A stretch of DNA of 64,000 nt from CAZRVH01 sp964624905. Its GTDB lineage: Bacteria; Patescibacteriota; Gracilibacteria; Peribacterales; Peribacteraceae. The stretch is from positions 47,139 through 111,138 of the forward strand of contig CAZUYK010000002.1 in assembly GCA_964624905.1 (NCBI GenBank), written 5' to 3'. Position 1 is the first letter of the stretch, and every line of letters starts with the position of its first letter. The position numbers and the translations under genes are program-made. Positions 1 to 7,314 of the stretch are shown here, one piece after another. The notes under the pieces are model-generated. The model saw only the letters and a list, made by a program, of their open reading frames with translations. It was not told the origin of the DNA and made no database searches.

Positions 1-59
1 AATCCTCTTTGAAAGACGGAATTCCCCTGAAAATTAGCGCCATTCGACACCTGAATCGG

Positions 60-770
60 TCATGATTCCTGCTGATCCGCTTTTCTGCGGTACGCGCACC
101 ACTTGCAATCGTTCGAAGACGGAGGGGGCATGTCGTTCTCCAGGCATTCCTTGATGGCGACCAGCGCGTCCTCGATCCACTCCCCCTTTCCCTCGTACGG
201 AAGGATCTGCGGCGTGAACTCGAGTTTTTTATCGAACGCGTCGCGCTCCTTATCCGCATTCACGAACACGAAGTATCCGGTATCCGACACGTCAAATCCG
301 TTATGGCGGAAGAGCCATTGGTAGAATTCCAATTGCCGCTTGTACCCGGCGCGGTATTCGCCGTCCAACGTGATCGTGGCGCCCGTGCTCGTCGCCTTGT
401 AATCGACAATCGCAAGCGTGCCGTCGTCGTGCTTCCAAACATCATCCACGATGCCGAACAGATGCAAACCACCATGGACCGCATCGACCCCTTTCGTGCG
501 CCACAAGTCCAAATCGCGATGCTTGAACGGCACCGCTTCGACGCCGTACAAAGACATAAGCGGGTGGGCCTCCTCACTCAGGCGATACGAATCGAATTCC
601 TTTTTCAGCAGGTGGTCCACTGCCAGGTTCAACGAGTACGTCGCGCTGTCCGGCCGTGAAACTCCGCGGACCTTGTCCAGATAAAAACAACGCGGGCATT
701 CCAGGAACAATTCGACCTTGGACCTGCTGATGCGGATCGGTTCGCCCGTGGTTGCCGCGGAATCCTTCAT
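60..770 (-). CDS. PD-(D/E)XK nuclease family protein (RecB/Cas4-like)
   Basis: A 236-aa protein resembling the stand-alone RecB/Cas4-type nuclease domain. An N-terminal CPRC pair (C25 and C28) and a C-terminal CKWC pair (about C222 and C225) could hold an iron-sulfur cluster as in AddB/Cas4 nucleases. The active-site strand is seen as GIVDD followed by IVDYKAT, and a QLEFYQWL helix carries the usual Q-x-x-x-Y signature. The likely role is single-strand DNA end processing in repair. The ATG at 770 is preferred over an upstream TTG because a TATTAT hexamer (779-784, minus strand) ends 8 nt before it, fitting the leaderless pattern seen elsewhere here. No CRISPR array or cas gene is nearby, so a CRISPR role is not supported. 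Confidence 0.8.
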   Translation of the reverse strand: MKDSAATTGEPIRISRSKVELFLECPRCFYLDKVRGVSRPDSATYSLNLAVDHLLKKEFDSYRLSEEAHPLMSLYGVEAVPFKHRDLDLWRTKGVDAVHGGLHLFGIVDDVWKHDDGTLAIVDYKATSTGATITLDGEYRAGYKRQLEFYQWLFRHNGFDVSDTGYFVFVNADKERDAFDKKLEFTPQILPYEGKGEWIEDALVAIKECLENDMPPPSSNDCKWCAYRRKADQQES

Positions 771-811
771 GGAAACCAATAATACGGCAGCGTCGCCGGC
801 GACTCCACCAT

Positions 812-1909
812 TTACGGAAGAAGATTCGGTAACGGTGCGATCTCTGTTTCCACTTCCCGGATACCATTTTCCAGATCCGCATCGACATCATCATCCGTAT
901 CGGCCACAGAAGAACTGCTTGCGTCGGCCTCGCGGGATGAAGAAGACGAACCCTGTTTTTGCGAAGAAGAATGATTGGAATCTTCGTCCTTGTCTTTGTC
1001 ATCGGCCTTCTTCTCAGAAGCGGCCGAAGAATTCGATTCGTTCAGTATGGACTGCACGGTCTCAACCAAAGAGTGCCCATGCGACGATGGTTTTTTCGAA
1101 TGTCCGTTAGCTCCCTCCTCGTGCGACGGCGGCTCCTTTGCCATTGCGGCTCCGACCGGAGAGTCCTCGTGCTTTTCCGAAGCGATTCTCTTCACGATGG
1201 CCGAATTGGATTCCATATATTCATTCAAACGTGTCTGGATAGACGTCGCGACATCGACATCCCCCTTTTCCTGCAGCGCATCGATATTCTTCTGGGTTTT
1301 TTCCAGGTGCAGCTTGAAGAGCAAGCGCAAATCGGAAGCGACTTGCTCGGTAAGCTTCGATTCGGACTCAAGTCTCGCGGCTTCTTTCAGCCTGTTCTGC
1401 GCACGTCGCGCCTCCCAGGCAGCCTGCGACGTTTCGTTCGTCGCGAGTTTCGAAACTGCCGGTTCAAACACGTTCACTTTGAATGGGTACAGGAAATCCC
1501 CTGGTACGCTGGCCTGCGAAGCGAAAGTAACTCCCGCGCCGACGCCCACAAACATCAATACGCCGAGTGCGAAGCGCGGAAGCGCAAGCTCGAAAATTCG
1601 GTACAGCGAAAACGTTTGCACTTCGGCATCCGGAACATAGCGCGGATTTTGCCGCATGAAAGAGACCAGGTTCTTTCGCAGTTGCCTCTTTTCCTTCCCA
1701 TCCAGGAATATCTCCGACATGCCAGGCGATCCCCGTCCACGCGTCATGCCATCAAGACGTCCGCCCGCGGCGAGACTTACGGATTGCGCGATCAAATGGG
1801 ACTCGATCGCAAACCGACAGTGTTCTCGCTCATCGTGCGTGAGACAGGTTGCCTTCGCTTCGGCGAAGAATTCTGCAAGGTGGCGGTCGAGCTGGAGCTG
1901 ATCGTCCAT
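812..1909 (-). CDS. DUF5667-type membrane protein, probable anti-sigma factor
   Basis: A 365-aa protein with a short cytosolic N-terminal part (about residues 1-110), one transmembrane segment (about 113-132) and then the typical DUF5667 start SVPGDFLYPFKV. A long helical extracytoplasmic region follows (about 145-245), then a low-complexity Ser/Asp/Lys-rich tail. DUF5667 proteins are often encoded beside ECF sigma factors, and this gene lies 52 nt downstream of one on the same strand. The inference is that the N-terminal part holds the sigma factor at the membrane and the outer part senses envelope state. No canonical zinc anti-sigma motif is visible, although there is a Cys at about 21 and a His-Cys pair at about 30-31. 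Confidence 0.7.
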   Translation of the reverse strand: MDDQLQLDRHLAEFFAEAKATCLTHDEREHCRFAIESHLIAQSVSLAAGGRLDGMTRGRGSPGMSEIFLDGKEKRQLRKNLVSFMRQNPRYVPDAEVQTFSLYRIFELALPRFALGVLMFVGVGAGVTFASQASVPGDFLYPFKVNVFEPAVSKLATNETSQAAWEARRAQNRLKEAARLESESKLTEQVASDLRLLFKLHLEKTQKNIDALQEKGDVDVATSIQTRLNEYMESNSAIVKRIASEKHEDSPVGAAMAKEPPSHEEGANGHSKKPSSHGHSLVETVQSILNESNSSAASEKKADDKDKDEDSNHSSSQKQGSSSSSREADASSSSVADTDDDVDADLENGIREVETEIAPLPNLLP

Positions 1910-1961
1910 GGGAATGGAAAGGGTGGCCGGAGCCGGGGCTAAAAATGTCCCCGTCGGATAC

Positions 1962-2501
1962 TTAGACGGATGAGACGGAAGAAGATGACGGCGGTTCTGC
2001 CAAAAGCGACCGGAGTTGCTTTAAACCGCGGTAAATACGAACGGAAACGGTATTCGCCGATTCGCCGATCACATCCGCTATCTCCGAGGGGGAAAGGTCG
2101 CTGACGTAGCGCATGAGGATGATATCGCGGTAGGGCTCATCCAATTGCTGGAGCGTGACGAGCACGCGGTCCTTCTCGATCTTATTGTTCAAGTGATCGC
2201 GCACATCGATGCCCGGGTCGAACCCGACTTCCTGCAACGCCTCGAGTGATTGCTCCTTCTTCTTCCTGCTTTCATCGATGATCAGGTTGTTGGCAATGCG
2301 ATACAAGAAGGCCCGCATGTTATCCACGGTTTCCCCTTTGGCCAGGTATTCCCACACGCGGATAAACGTTTCCTGCATGAGGTCCTTTCCTCGCTCGCGA
2401 TCATAGACGCGGTAGTAACAGTGACGGAAGATCGCGTCCGAGTACTCGTCGTATGCCTTGAGGAACGACTCTTCGACGGTGTCTTGCAATTTCTTGACCA
2501 T
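1962..2501 (-). CDS. ECF-type RNA polymerase sigma factor (sigma-70 family)
   Basis: A 179-aa two-domain sigma factor. Region 2 spans about residues 15-85, with DAIFRHCYYRV and the DLMQETFIRVW core-binding helix. Region 4 spans about 110-165, with the LPxxYRDIILMRY-like stretch (here LDEPYRDIILMRYV) and the recognition helix EIADVIGESANTVSVRIYRG. Sigma regions 1.1 and 3 are absent, as in ECF factors. It directs transcription of a regulon that cannot be deduced here. The putative anti-sigma gene follows directly, so the two probably form a co-transcribed switch. No Shine-Dalgarno sequence is visible before the ATG at 2501. Confidence 0.93.
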   Translation of the reverse strand: MVKKLQDTVEESFLKAYDEYSDAIFRHCYYRVYDRERGKDLMQETFIRVWEYLAKGETVDNMRAFLYRIANNLIIDESRKKKEQSLEALQEVGFDPGIDVRDHLNNKIEKDRVLVTLQQLDEPYRDIILMRYVSDLSPSEIADVIGESANTVSVRIYRGLKQLRSLLAEPPSSSSVSSV

Positions 2502-2668
2502 GGTACGATTGGGAAAGTCGTCGTGAAACCAAAATTCTGTCAGAAGCGACGCTTTTTGTCACTAGCATTTCATTTCCACGCAACAGGTTGTACTTGACCG
2601 GGCTTGCTGTAAAGCAGTTAAACAACTTTTTTTGTGGGCATACCGAACTGCTGTATTCTGCGAAGCAT

Positions 2669-3529
2669 ATGACTTCCCAAAATATCATCGGCGTGGACCT
2701 GGGCGGAACGAACATGCGCGTCGCTCGCTTCGATGCAGCTTCCATGGAAAAACAGGATGAGGTGAAGGCGCAGACGGACGCAACCGCCGGATTTCTGAAA
2801 GTGCTTGATGATATCGCGGCGCTTGTTGAGAAACTCAAGACTCCGGAAACAACCGCGATCGGCATCGGCGTACCGGGACTCGTCTCGAAAGGAAAACTCC
2901 TGAAGGCTCCGAATATCGCGAAAAGCGAAAACATCGACGTGAAAAAATTGCTTGAGGAAAAAACCGGACTACCCGTCTCAGTCGGCAACGATGCGAACTG
3001 CTTCGCGCTCGCGGAAGCAACGCTCGGCAGCGGCAAGGGGCACGACATCGTCGTCGGTATCACGTTCGGCACGGGGGTCGGGGGAGGAATCGTGATCAAC
3101 GGGAAGATCTTCGAAGGAGCGCACGGGTACGCCGCGGAATTGGGACACATGCTCCTGAAGCCGGGCCAGCCTCCCTATGAAACCGAAGATAAGCGCGGTG
3201 AGGTTGAACAGTTCCTTAGTGGCACCGCGATGGGCAAGAGGTGCGAGGAGGCAAGGACGCCCGAGGATTATCTCCATGGCGCGGCGTGTTCCTTCATGCA
3301 GCCGGATATCTACCGCGAAGTGGCGTGGCTCAGCGTGAACATCCATTATTTCCTGGATCCGGACGTCATTATCTTTGGAGGGGCAGCCGGACATACGCTC
3401 GCGTCGCACGTCGATGCGATCGAAAAGGAAATGAAACAGTGGACGCTGCCCGGCACTCCCCTGCCGAAAATCGTCGCTGCGGAAATCCGCGATGCCGGAG
3501 TGATTGGCGCAGCGTTGCTCGCGAAGTAA
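2669..3529 (+). CDS. ROK family sugar kinase (glucokinase-like)
   Basis: A 286-aa ROK protein. Residues 7-16 hold the phosphate-binding DLGGTNMRVA, followed by GIGVPGLV, a sugar-binding NDANCFALAEA and the adenosine-region GTGVGGGIV. The usual ROK catalytic context ELGHM is present. The zinc motif that normally follows (CxCGxxGC) is missing and replaced by a cysteine-free stretch. The likely reaction is ATP-dependent phosphorylation of glucose or a related sugar in the cytoplasm, feeding the nearby gnd/tal/tkt genes. The start at 2669 is chosen because it begins at the conserved fold and a TATTCT hexamer (2654-2659) ends 9 nt upstream. The exact sugar specificity cannot be read from the sequence. 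Confidence 0.85.
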   Translation: MTSQNIIGVDLGGTNMRVARFDAASMEKQDEVKAQTDATAGFLKVLDDIAALVEKLKTPETTAIGIGVPGLVSKGKLLKAPNIAKSENIDVKKLLEEKTGLPVSVGNDANCFALAEATLGSGKGHDIVVGITFGTGVGGGIVINGKIFEGAHGYAAELGHMLLKPGQPPYETEDKRGEVEQFLSGTAMGKRCEEARTPEDYLHGAACSFMQPDIYREVAWLSVNIHYFLDPDVIIFGGAAGHTLASHVDAIEKEMKQWTLPGTPLPKIVAAEIRDAGVIGAALLAK

Positions 3530-3552
3530 AAAAGCCCCCTACGCGAGGGGGC
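3528..3552 (-). terminator. Rho-independent terminator of the minus-strand orphan gene
   Basis: The arms GCCCCCT (3534-3540) and AGGGGGC (3546-3552) form a 7-bp GC-rich stem with a 5-nt loop. Read on the minus strand the stem is followed by a run of six T (complement of 3528-3533). It directly follows the stop of the gene at 3583-4047 and also overlaps the end of the convergent ROK gene. Confidence 0.85.
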
Positions 3553-3582
3553 AAAGTAGCGTCGGGATCGACAGAGAAAAAA

Positions 3583-4047
3583 CTACTTCACTCTGCACCT
3601 TGCGATCTCAACTAAGTTCTCGTCCGTTAATGTCAGCTCTCTTGCGCATTTTGGCATCGTCTCTTCTTCAACACTGAGCCAGACAGTGCAATGCCCCATA
3701 CTTGGGATGAATTCACCTTCCTCCGTTACGTACCCTGGTAAGGCCAAAAAAGAGACGCGGACGCCACATAACACAAGCAGTTCTCGCAAATCCCTTTCGG
3801 CGTCTACGAGAACCCATTCCACGTTTCCGAAACATTGGTCGTCATCTTTGACTGTAATACGGACACTGTGTCGGAAACAGTCACTTTGCGTCACCATCCA
3901 TTGCAACAATTGCGAGCAACATCGGGCACTTTCGGGAAAAAGTTTCCGGAAGCTGCGCATGAAAGCATACATTCTGAACGTACTCATCTGTCCGATCGAC
4001 AAGATCTGTGACTCGGCATCCGCTTCGTACAACGAGTTCGTAGGCAT
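3583..4047 (-). CDS. Orphan protein of unknown function
   Basis: A 154-aa protein with no family I recognise. It is rich in Cys and in charged residues and has no transmembrane segment or signal peptide. Its C-terminal half contains short beta-like stretches (WVLVDAE, VRVSFLALPGY, CTVWLSVEEE). The start at 4047 is supported by a GGAG Shine-Dalgarno sequence 7 nt upstream, one of the few clear ones in the window; a longer frame to 4083 is less likely. The gene sits between two metabolic genes, ends in a strong terminator and is more AT-rich than its neighbours, suggesting a recent or lineage-specific gene. Confidence 0.6.
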   Translation of the reverse strand: MPTNSLYEADAESQILSIGQMSTFRMYAFMRSFRKLFPESARCCSQLLQWMVTQSDCFRHSVRITVKDDDQCFGNVEWVLVDAERDLRELLVLCGVRVSFLALPGYVTEEGEFIPSMGHCTVWLSVEEETMPKCARELTLTDENLVEIARCRVK

Positions 4048-4136
4048 GGAACATCTCCGCGTATGAGGTTTTCGTATATGCAAGAAACATCAAACGAACG
4101 TGAAAGAACGTAAGACAAGTATACTTCACTATTTTT

Positions 4137-5534
4137 TCAATTCCAATCTGCGTGGAACGTTCCTTCTTTGTCGATTCTCTGGAACGTATGGGCCCCAAAC
4201 AGGTCTCGCTGCGCTTGGATGAGATTTTGCGGAAGATTCTCGGTGAAGTATCCGTCAAAGTACGAGACGGACGCGGTCATGGCCGGAAGCGGCACACCCG
4301 CGGCGATTCCCTTCGCGATGACAGACCTCCACACCTGGTGCCTTTCCTTGAATTCCTCGATGACGGACGGATCCAGAAGAAGGTTTTTCAACGACGGATC
4401 TTTCTTGAAGGCTTTCTCGAATGTTCCCAGGAGCGTGGAACGGATGATGCAGCCTCCTTTCCAGATGCGGCAAATCTCCGCGAACGGAAGATTCCATCCG
4501 TATTCTTTCGAAGCTGCGGCGATGAGCGCCAAACCCTGCGCGTACGAACAGATCTTGCTGAGGAAGAGCGCGAAGCGGACGTCGGCGGAATCAAGATCGG
4601 GAGTATCCACGGCGAGCTTGTACGGTTCGAGCGCCTTGAATGCCGCGCTTCTCTCCTTCTTGTGCGCCGACATCGCACGTGCGTCGACGGCCGCGGTGAT
4701 CGTGGGGATCATGACGCCCAGGTCCAACGCGCACTGGCTCGTCCATTTTCCGGTCCCCTTGGACCCGGCGCTATCCAGGATGAGATCCACAAGATACGCA
4801 TCCCCTTCTCTCTTCTTGAAAATCTGCGCGGTAATTTCGATGAGGAAGGACTGGAGATCCTCGCCTTCGTTCCACTCCGCGAAGAGCTTTGCGAGCTGCT
4901 CGTTCTCCAAGCCGGATACGTACGTCAGTAAATGGTATGCCTCGGCGATAAGCTGCATGTCCCCGTACTCGATGCCGTTGTGGACCATCTTCACGAAGTG
5001 CCCCGCTCCCCCTTCGCCCATGTAGGCGATGCACTTGCCACCTTCCCCGTCGGATGCGGACATCTTCGTAAGCAACGGTAGCAACTCTTCGACCGCGGAC
5101 TTGTCACCACCCGGCATCATGCTGGGACCGTTGAGCGCACCTTCTTCGCCGCCGCTCACGCCCATGCCCACGAAACGGATTCCTTTTGCCGATAATTCCT
5201 TTGCTCGGCGCTCGGTATCTTTGAAGTAACTGTTGCCTCCGTCGATCAAAATGTCCCCCTTGGACAAATGCGGAAGGATCTCGGCAATGACATCATCGAC
5301 CGCGGCACCTGCCTGTACCATCAGCAAAATCGTTTTCGTTCCTTTGAACGATGCGGCCAACTCCTCATGTGTCTTGCATCCTATGAACGCCCCCTCGGAC
5401 CCGAAGTCCGACAGGAACTTCTCCATTTTTTCGGTGGTGCGGTTGAATACGGAAACCGTGGCTCCGTTCCTTGCCGCATTGCGGGCAAGGTTGGCACCCA
5501 TAACCGACAGACCGACGACTGCGATGTGATTCAT
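4137..5534 (-). CDS. gnd: 6-phosphogluconate dehydrogenase, decarboxylating
   Basis: A 465-aa enzyme close to the usual 468-470 aa length. It oxidatively decarboxylates 6-phosphogluconate to ribulose 5-phosphate with NAD(P)+. The N-terminal Rossmann fold starts with GLSVMGANLARN, and NRTTEK at the end of strand 2 suits NADP binding. The substrate signature GGNSYFKDTERR and the catalytic FVKMVHNGIEYGDMQ (Lys and Asn) are intact, and the all-helical C-terminal domain ends in the conserved tail with RDLFGAHTF. It lies 14 nt downstream of the transaldolase gene on the same strand, so the two probably form an operon. No glucose-6-phosphate dehydrogenase is seen in the window. Confidence 0.97.
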   Translation of the reverse strand: MNHIAVVGLSVMGANLARNAARNGATVSVFNRTTEKMEKFLSDFGSEGAFIGCKTHEELAASFKGTKTILLMVQAGAAVDDVIAEILPHLSKGDILIDGGNSYFKDTERRAKELSAKGIRFVGMGVSGGEEGALNGPSMMPGGDKSAVEELLPLLTKMSASDGEGGKCIAYMGEGGAGHFVKMVHNGIEYGDMQLIAEAYHLLTYVSGLENEQLAKLFAEWNEGEDLQSFLIEITAQIFKKREGDAYLVDLILDSAGSKGTGKWTSQCALDLGVMIPTITAAVDARAMSAHKKERSAAFKALEPYKLAVDTPDLDSADVRFALFLSKICSYAQGLALIAAASKEYGWNLPFAEICRIWKGGCIIRSTLLGTFEKAFKKDPSLKNLLLDPSVIEEFKERHQVWRSVIAKGIAAGVPLPAMTASVSYFDGYFTENLPQNLIQAQRDLFGAHTFQRIDKEGTFHADWN

Positions 5535-5548
5535 GCCAGGACGATACC

Positions 5549-6196
5549 TCAGCCCTGCACCTTCTTCCAGTCGTCGAGGAATTTCTGCAGACCGACGTCC
5601 GTCAGCTCATGTTTCGGCAGCTCCTGCGCGATGGCATACGGGATGGTGGCGATCTGCGCGCCCATCATCATCGCTTCATGAACGTGATCCATGGAACGCA
5701 CGGATGCGACCAGCACCTCGGTCTTGATATCGTAATTCTGGAACGCCTGCAGGATTTCCGCAACGACTTGCATACCGTTGCCCGCGCCGTTCTTGTCGTC
5801 CAAGCGTCCGACGAACGGACTCACCATCGTCGCTCCGGCCTTCGCGGCCAACAACGCCTGCTGCGCGGAAAACACGAGCGTCGTGTTCGTACGAATACCC
5901 TTTTTGCTGAGAGCCTTGATGGTTTTCAAACCTTCCGTCGTCATCGGAACCTTCACGACGACATGCTTGTGCCAGGACGCGTATTCCTCGCCCTGCTTGA
6001 TCATCTCGGATGAGTCAGTCGCCGTTACCTGCGCGCTGACGTTATCGACGAGTCCACACATGGCGAGCACCGTCTCCTTGAAATCCTTCCCTTCTTTCGC
6101 GACCAGCGAGGGATTCGTCGTGACGCCGTCGAGAATGCCCCATGAAGCGATATCACGGACCTGGTCTACGTTTGCGGTATCGAGGAAGATTTTCAT
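5549..6196 (-). CDS. tal: Transaldolase (small TalC/FSA type)
   Basis: A 215-aa single-domain class I aldolase of the short transaldolase family. It starts with MKIFLDTANVDQVRD and the signature GVTTNPSLVAKEG. The Schiff-base lysine is in VVVKVPMT, and TLVFSAQQALLAAKAG and SPFVGRLDD are typical phosphate-site strands. It transfers a dihydroxyacetone unit between sugar phosphates in the non-oxidative pentose phosphate pathway; fructose-6-phosphate aldolase activity is an alternative within the same family. The open frame extends far upstream, but homology begins at the ATG at 6196. A TATCAT hexamer (minus strand) lies about 29 nt upstream, and no Shine-Dalgarno sequence is seen. Confidence 0.93.
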   Translation of the reverse strand: MKIFLDTANVDQVRDIASWGILDGVTTNPSLVAKEGKDFKETVLAMCGLVDNVSAQVTATDSSEMIKQGEEYASWHKHVVVKVPMTTEGLKTIKALSKKGIRTNTTLVFSAQQALLAAKAGATMVSPFVGRLDDKNGAGNGMQVVAEILQAFQNYDIKTEVLVASVRSMDHVHEAMMMGAQIATIPYAIAQELPKHELTDVGLQKFLDDWKKVQG

Positions 6197-6263
6197 GGAT
6201 AAGGTGGGAAGAAAACGGACAGATGATACTCCTTCGTACGTCCTCATTAAAGTAAGCAATGCT

Positions 6264-6292
6264 TTGCATCCCGATTCATTCATCCCTACCCT
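6264..6292 (+). promoter_or_regulatory. Predicted promoter of the C39-like lipoprotein gene
   Basis: TTGCAT (6264-6269), a 17-bp spacer and TACCCT (6287-6292), followed by only 7 nt before the ATG at 6300. The expected transcription start is at or next to the start codon, so the mRNA should be leaderless. Confidence 0.65.
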
Positions 6293-6299
6293 CTTCCGT

Positions 6300-7046
6300 A
6301 TGAAATACTCCCCTTTCGCAGCGGCATTCCTGACCGTCGGACTCGTCGCGTGCAACGGCCAAAGCCAAATTCCCGAAAACACCGCCTCATCGTCTTCTTC
6401 GAGCATCCAATCCTCGACCCCTGCATCGGTCGCCAGCGTCGCATCGTCCGTTGGTGGCGCAGCCTCATCAAAAGCGGCCGCCACTGGCAACGCGCAGCTG
6501 AAACTGCCGTTCGCATCCCAAGCACCACTCGGCAATTGGGATCCTCCGTACGACGAAGCATGCGAGGAGGCATCATTGATCCTCGTGAACGCGTACCTGA
6601 ACGGACAAGGCATGAACGCGAACGAGATGAATACGCAGATCCTCTCCACCGTCGCATGGGAAGAGGATAACGGTTACCCCATCGACATCACGATGCCCCA
6701 GCTCCTGGAAGTCGCGAAGGGAAAGTACGGCCTCAGCGGACGCGTGATCGAGAACGTCACGATCGAGGACATCAAGAACGAATTACGCAACGGCAACCCG
6801 GTCATCGCGCCGTTCGCGGGGCGGGACCTTGGAAATCCGTACTACAGCGGACTTGGACCCTGGTATCACGTCATGGTCATCACGGGATTCGACAGCACGT
6901 ACTTCTACACGAAGGATGTGGGAACGAAACGGGGCGACAACTACAAATACACGCATGCGACGCTCTTGAACGCCCTGCATGATTGGACGGGCGTGAAGGA
7001 AGAAATCCGCAGCGGGTTGAAGAGAGTGTTGATTATTGCAAAATGA
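6300..7046 (+). CDS. Lipoprotein with peptidase C39-like domain
   Basis: A 248-aa protein. It has a lipoprotein signal peptide with lipobox LVAC (cysteine about residue 19), a Ser/Ala-rich linker (about 22-65) and then a papain-like C39_2 domain. The putative nucleophile is in PYDEACEEAS, and the His and following Asp are in WYHVMVITGFDS and FYTKDVG. Such domains cleave peptides or bind them as inactive homologues. The lipobox predicts anchoring outside the cytoplasmic membrane by the Lgt enzyme encoded at 59709-60638. The start is fixed by the signal peptide and by a promoter ending 7 nt upstream. The substrate is unknown. Confidence 0.75.
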   Translation: MKYSPFAAAFLTVGLVACNGQSQIPENTASSSSSSIQSSTPASVASVASSVGGAASSKAAATGNAQLKLPFASQAPLGNWDPPYDEACEEASLILVNAYLNGQGMNANEMNTQILSTVAWEEDNGYPIDITMPQLLEVAKGKYGLSGRVIENVTIEDIKNELRNGNPVIAPFAGRDLGNPYYSGLGPWYHVMVITGFDSTYFYTKDVGTKRGDNYKYTHATLLNALHDWTGVKEEIRSGLKRVLIIAK

Positions 7047-7057
7047 CAAGATAATAT
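7029..7057 (+). promoter_or_regulatory. Predicted promoter of the small orphan gene
   Basis: TTGATT (7029-7034), a 17-bp spacer and TAATAT (7052-7057), followed by 7 nt and the ATG at 7065. This is one of the clearest leaderless arrangements in the window. Confidence 0.65.
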
Positions 7058-7064
7058 CACTTCT

Positions 7065-7268
7065 ATGGAAGATTTACCGCTAACCCCAAAGCAAGCATCT
7101 AAAATCTCAAATTTTTTGGAAACAATCACTGGTGAATACTACTTTATGCCTGACGTGAGAATCGCCTGTCTGGCACTGCTCACGGAAAATCACAGCATTC
7201 CTTTTGCCGAAGTTCGCTCAAGGGCTATTCACGAAACGATACCGGCACCGATCGCATTTAACTCTTAA
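7065..7268 (+). CDS. Small orphan protein (67 aa)
   Basis: A 67-aa protein of unknown function with no recognised domain. It is mostly helical, starts with EDLPLTPKQASKISNFL and has no signal peptide or membrane segment. It is supported as a real gene mainly by its own promoter 7 nt before the ATG. It ends 46 nt before the transketolase start. It is more AT-rich than its neighbours. Confidence 0.5.
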   Translation: MEDLPLTPKQASKISNFLETITGEYYFMPDVRIACLALLTENHSIPFAEVRSRAIHETIPAPIAFNS

Positions 7269-7314
7269 CAAAGAACTCCTCGCGAGATCGATTTCGACCC
7301 ACTATACTTTCACC

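Noticed and set aside
60..770. Cas4 of a CRISPR-Cas system
   Set aside because: No repeat-spacer array or other cas gene occurs in the window; a general RecB-like nuclease is the safer call.
2401..3150. 249-codon minus-strand frame spanning the sigma and ROK genes
   Set aside because: It overlaps two well-supported genes in other frames and has only low-complexity Ser/Pro content.
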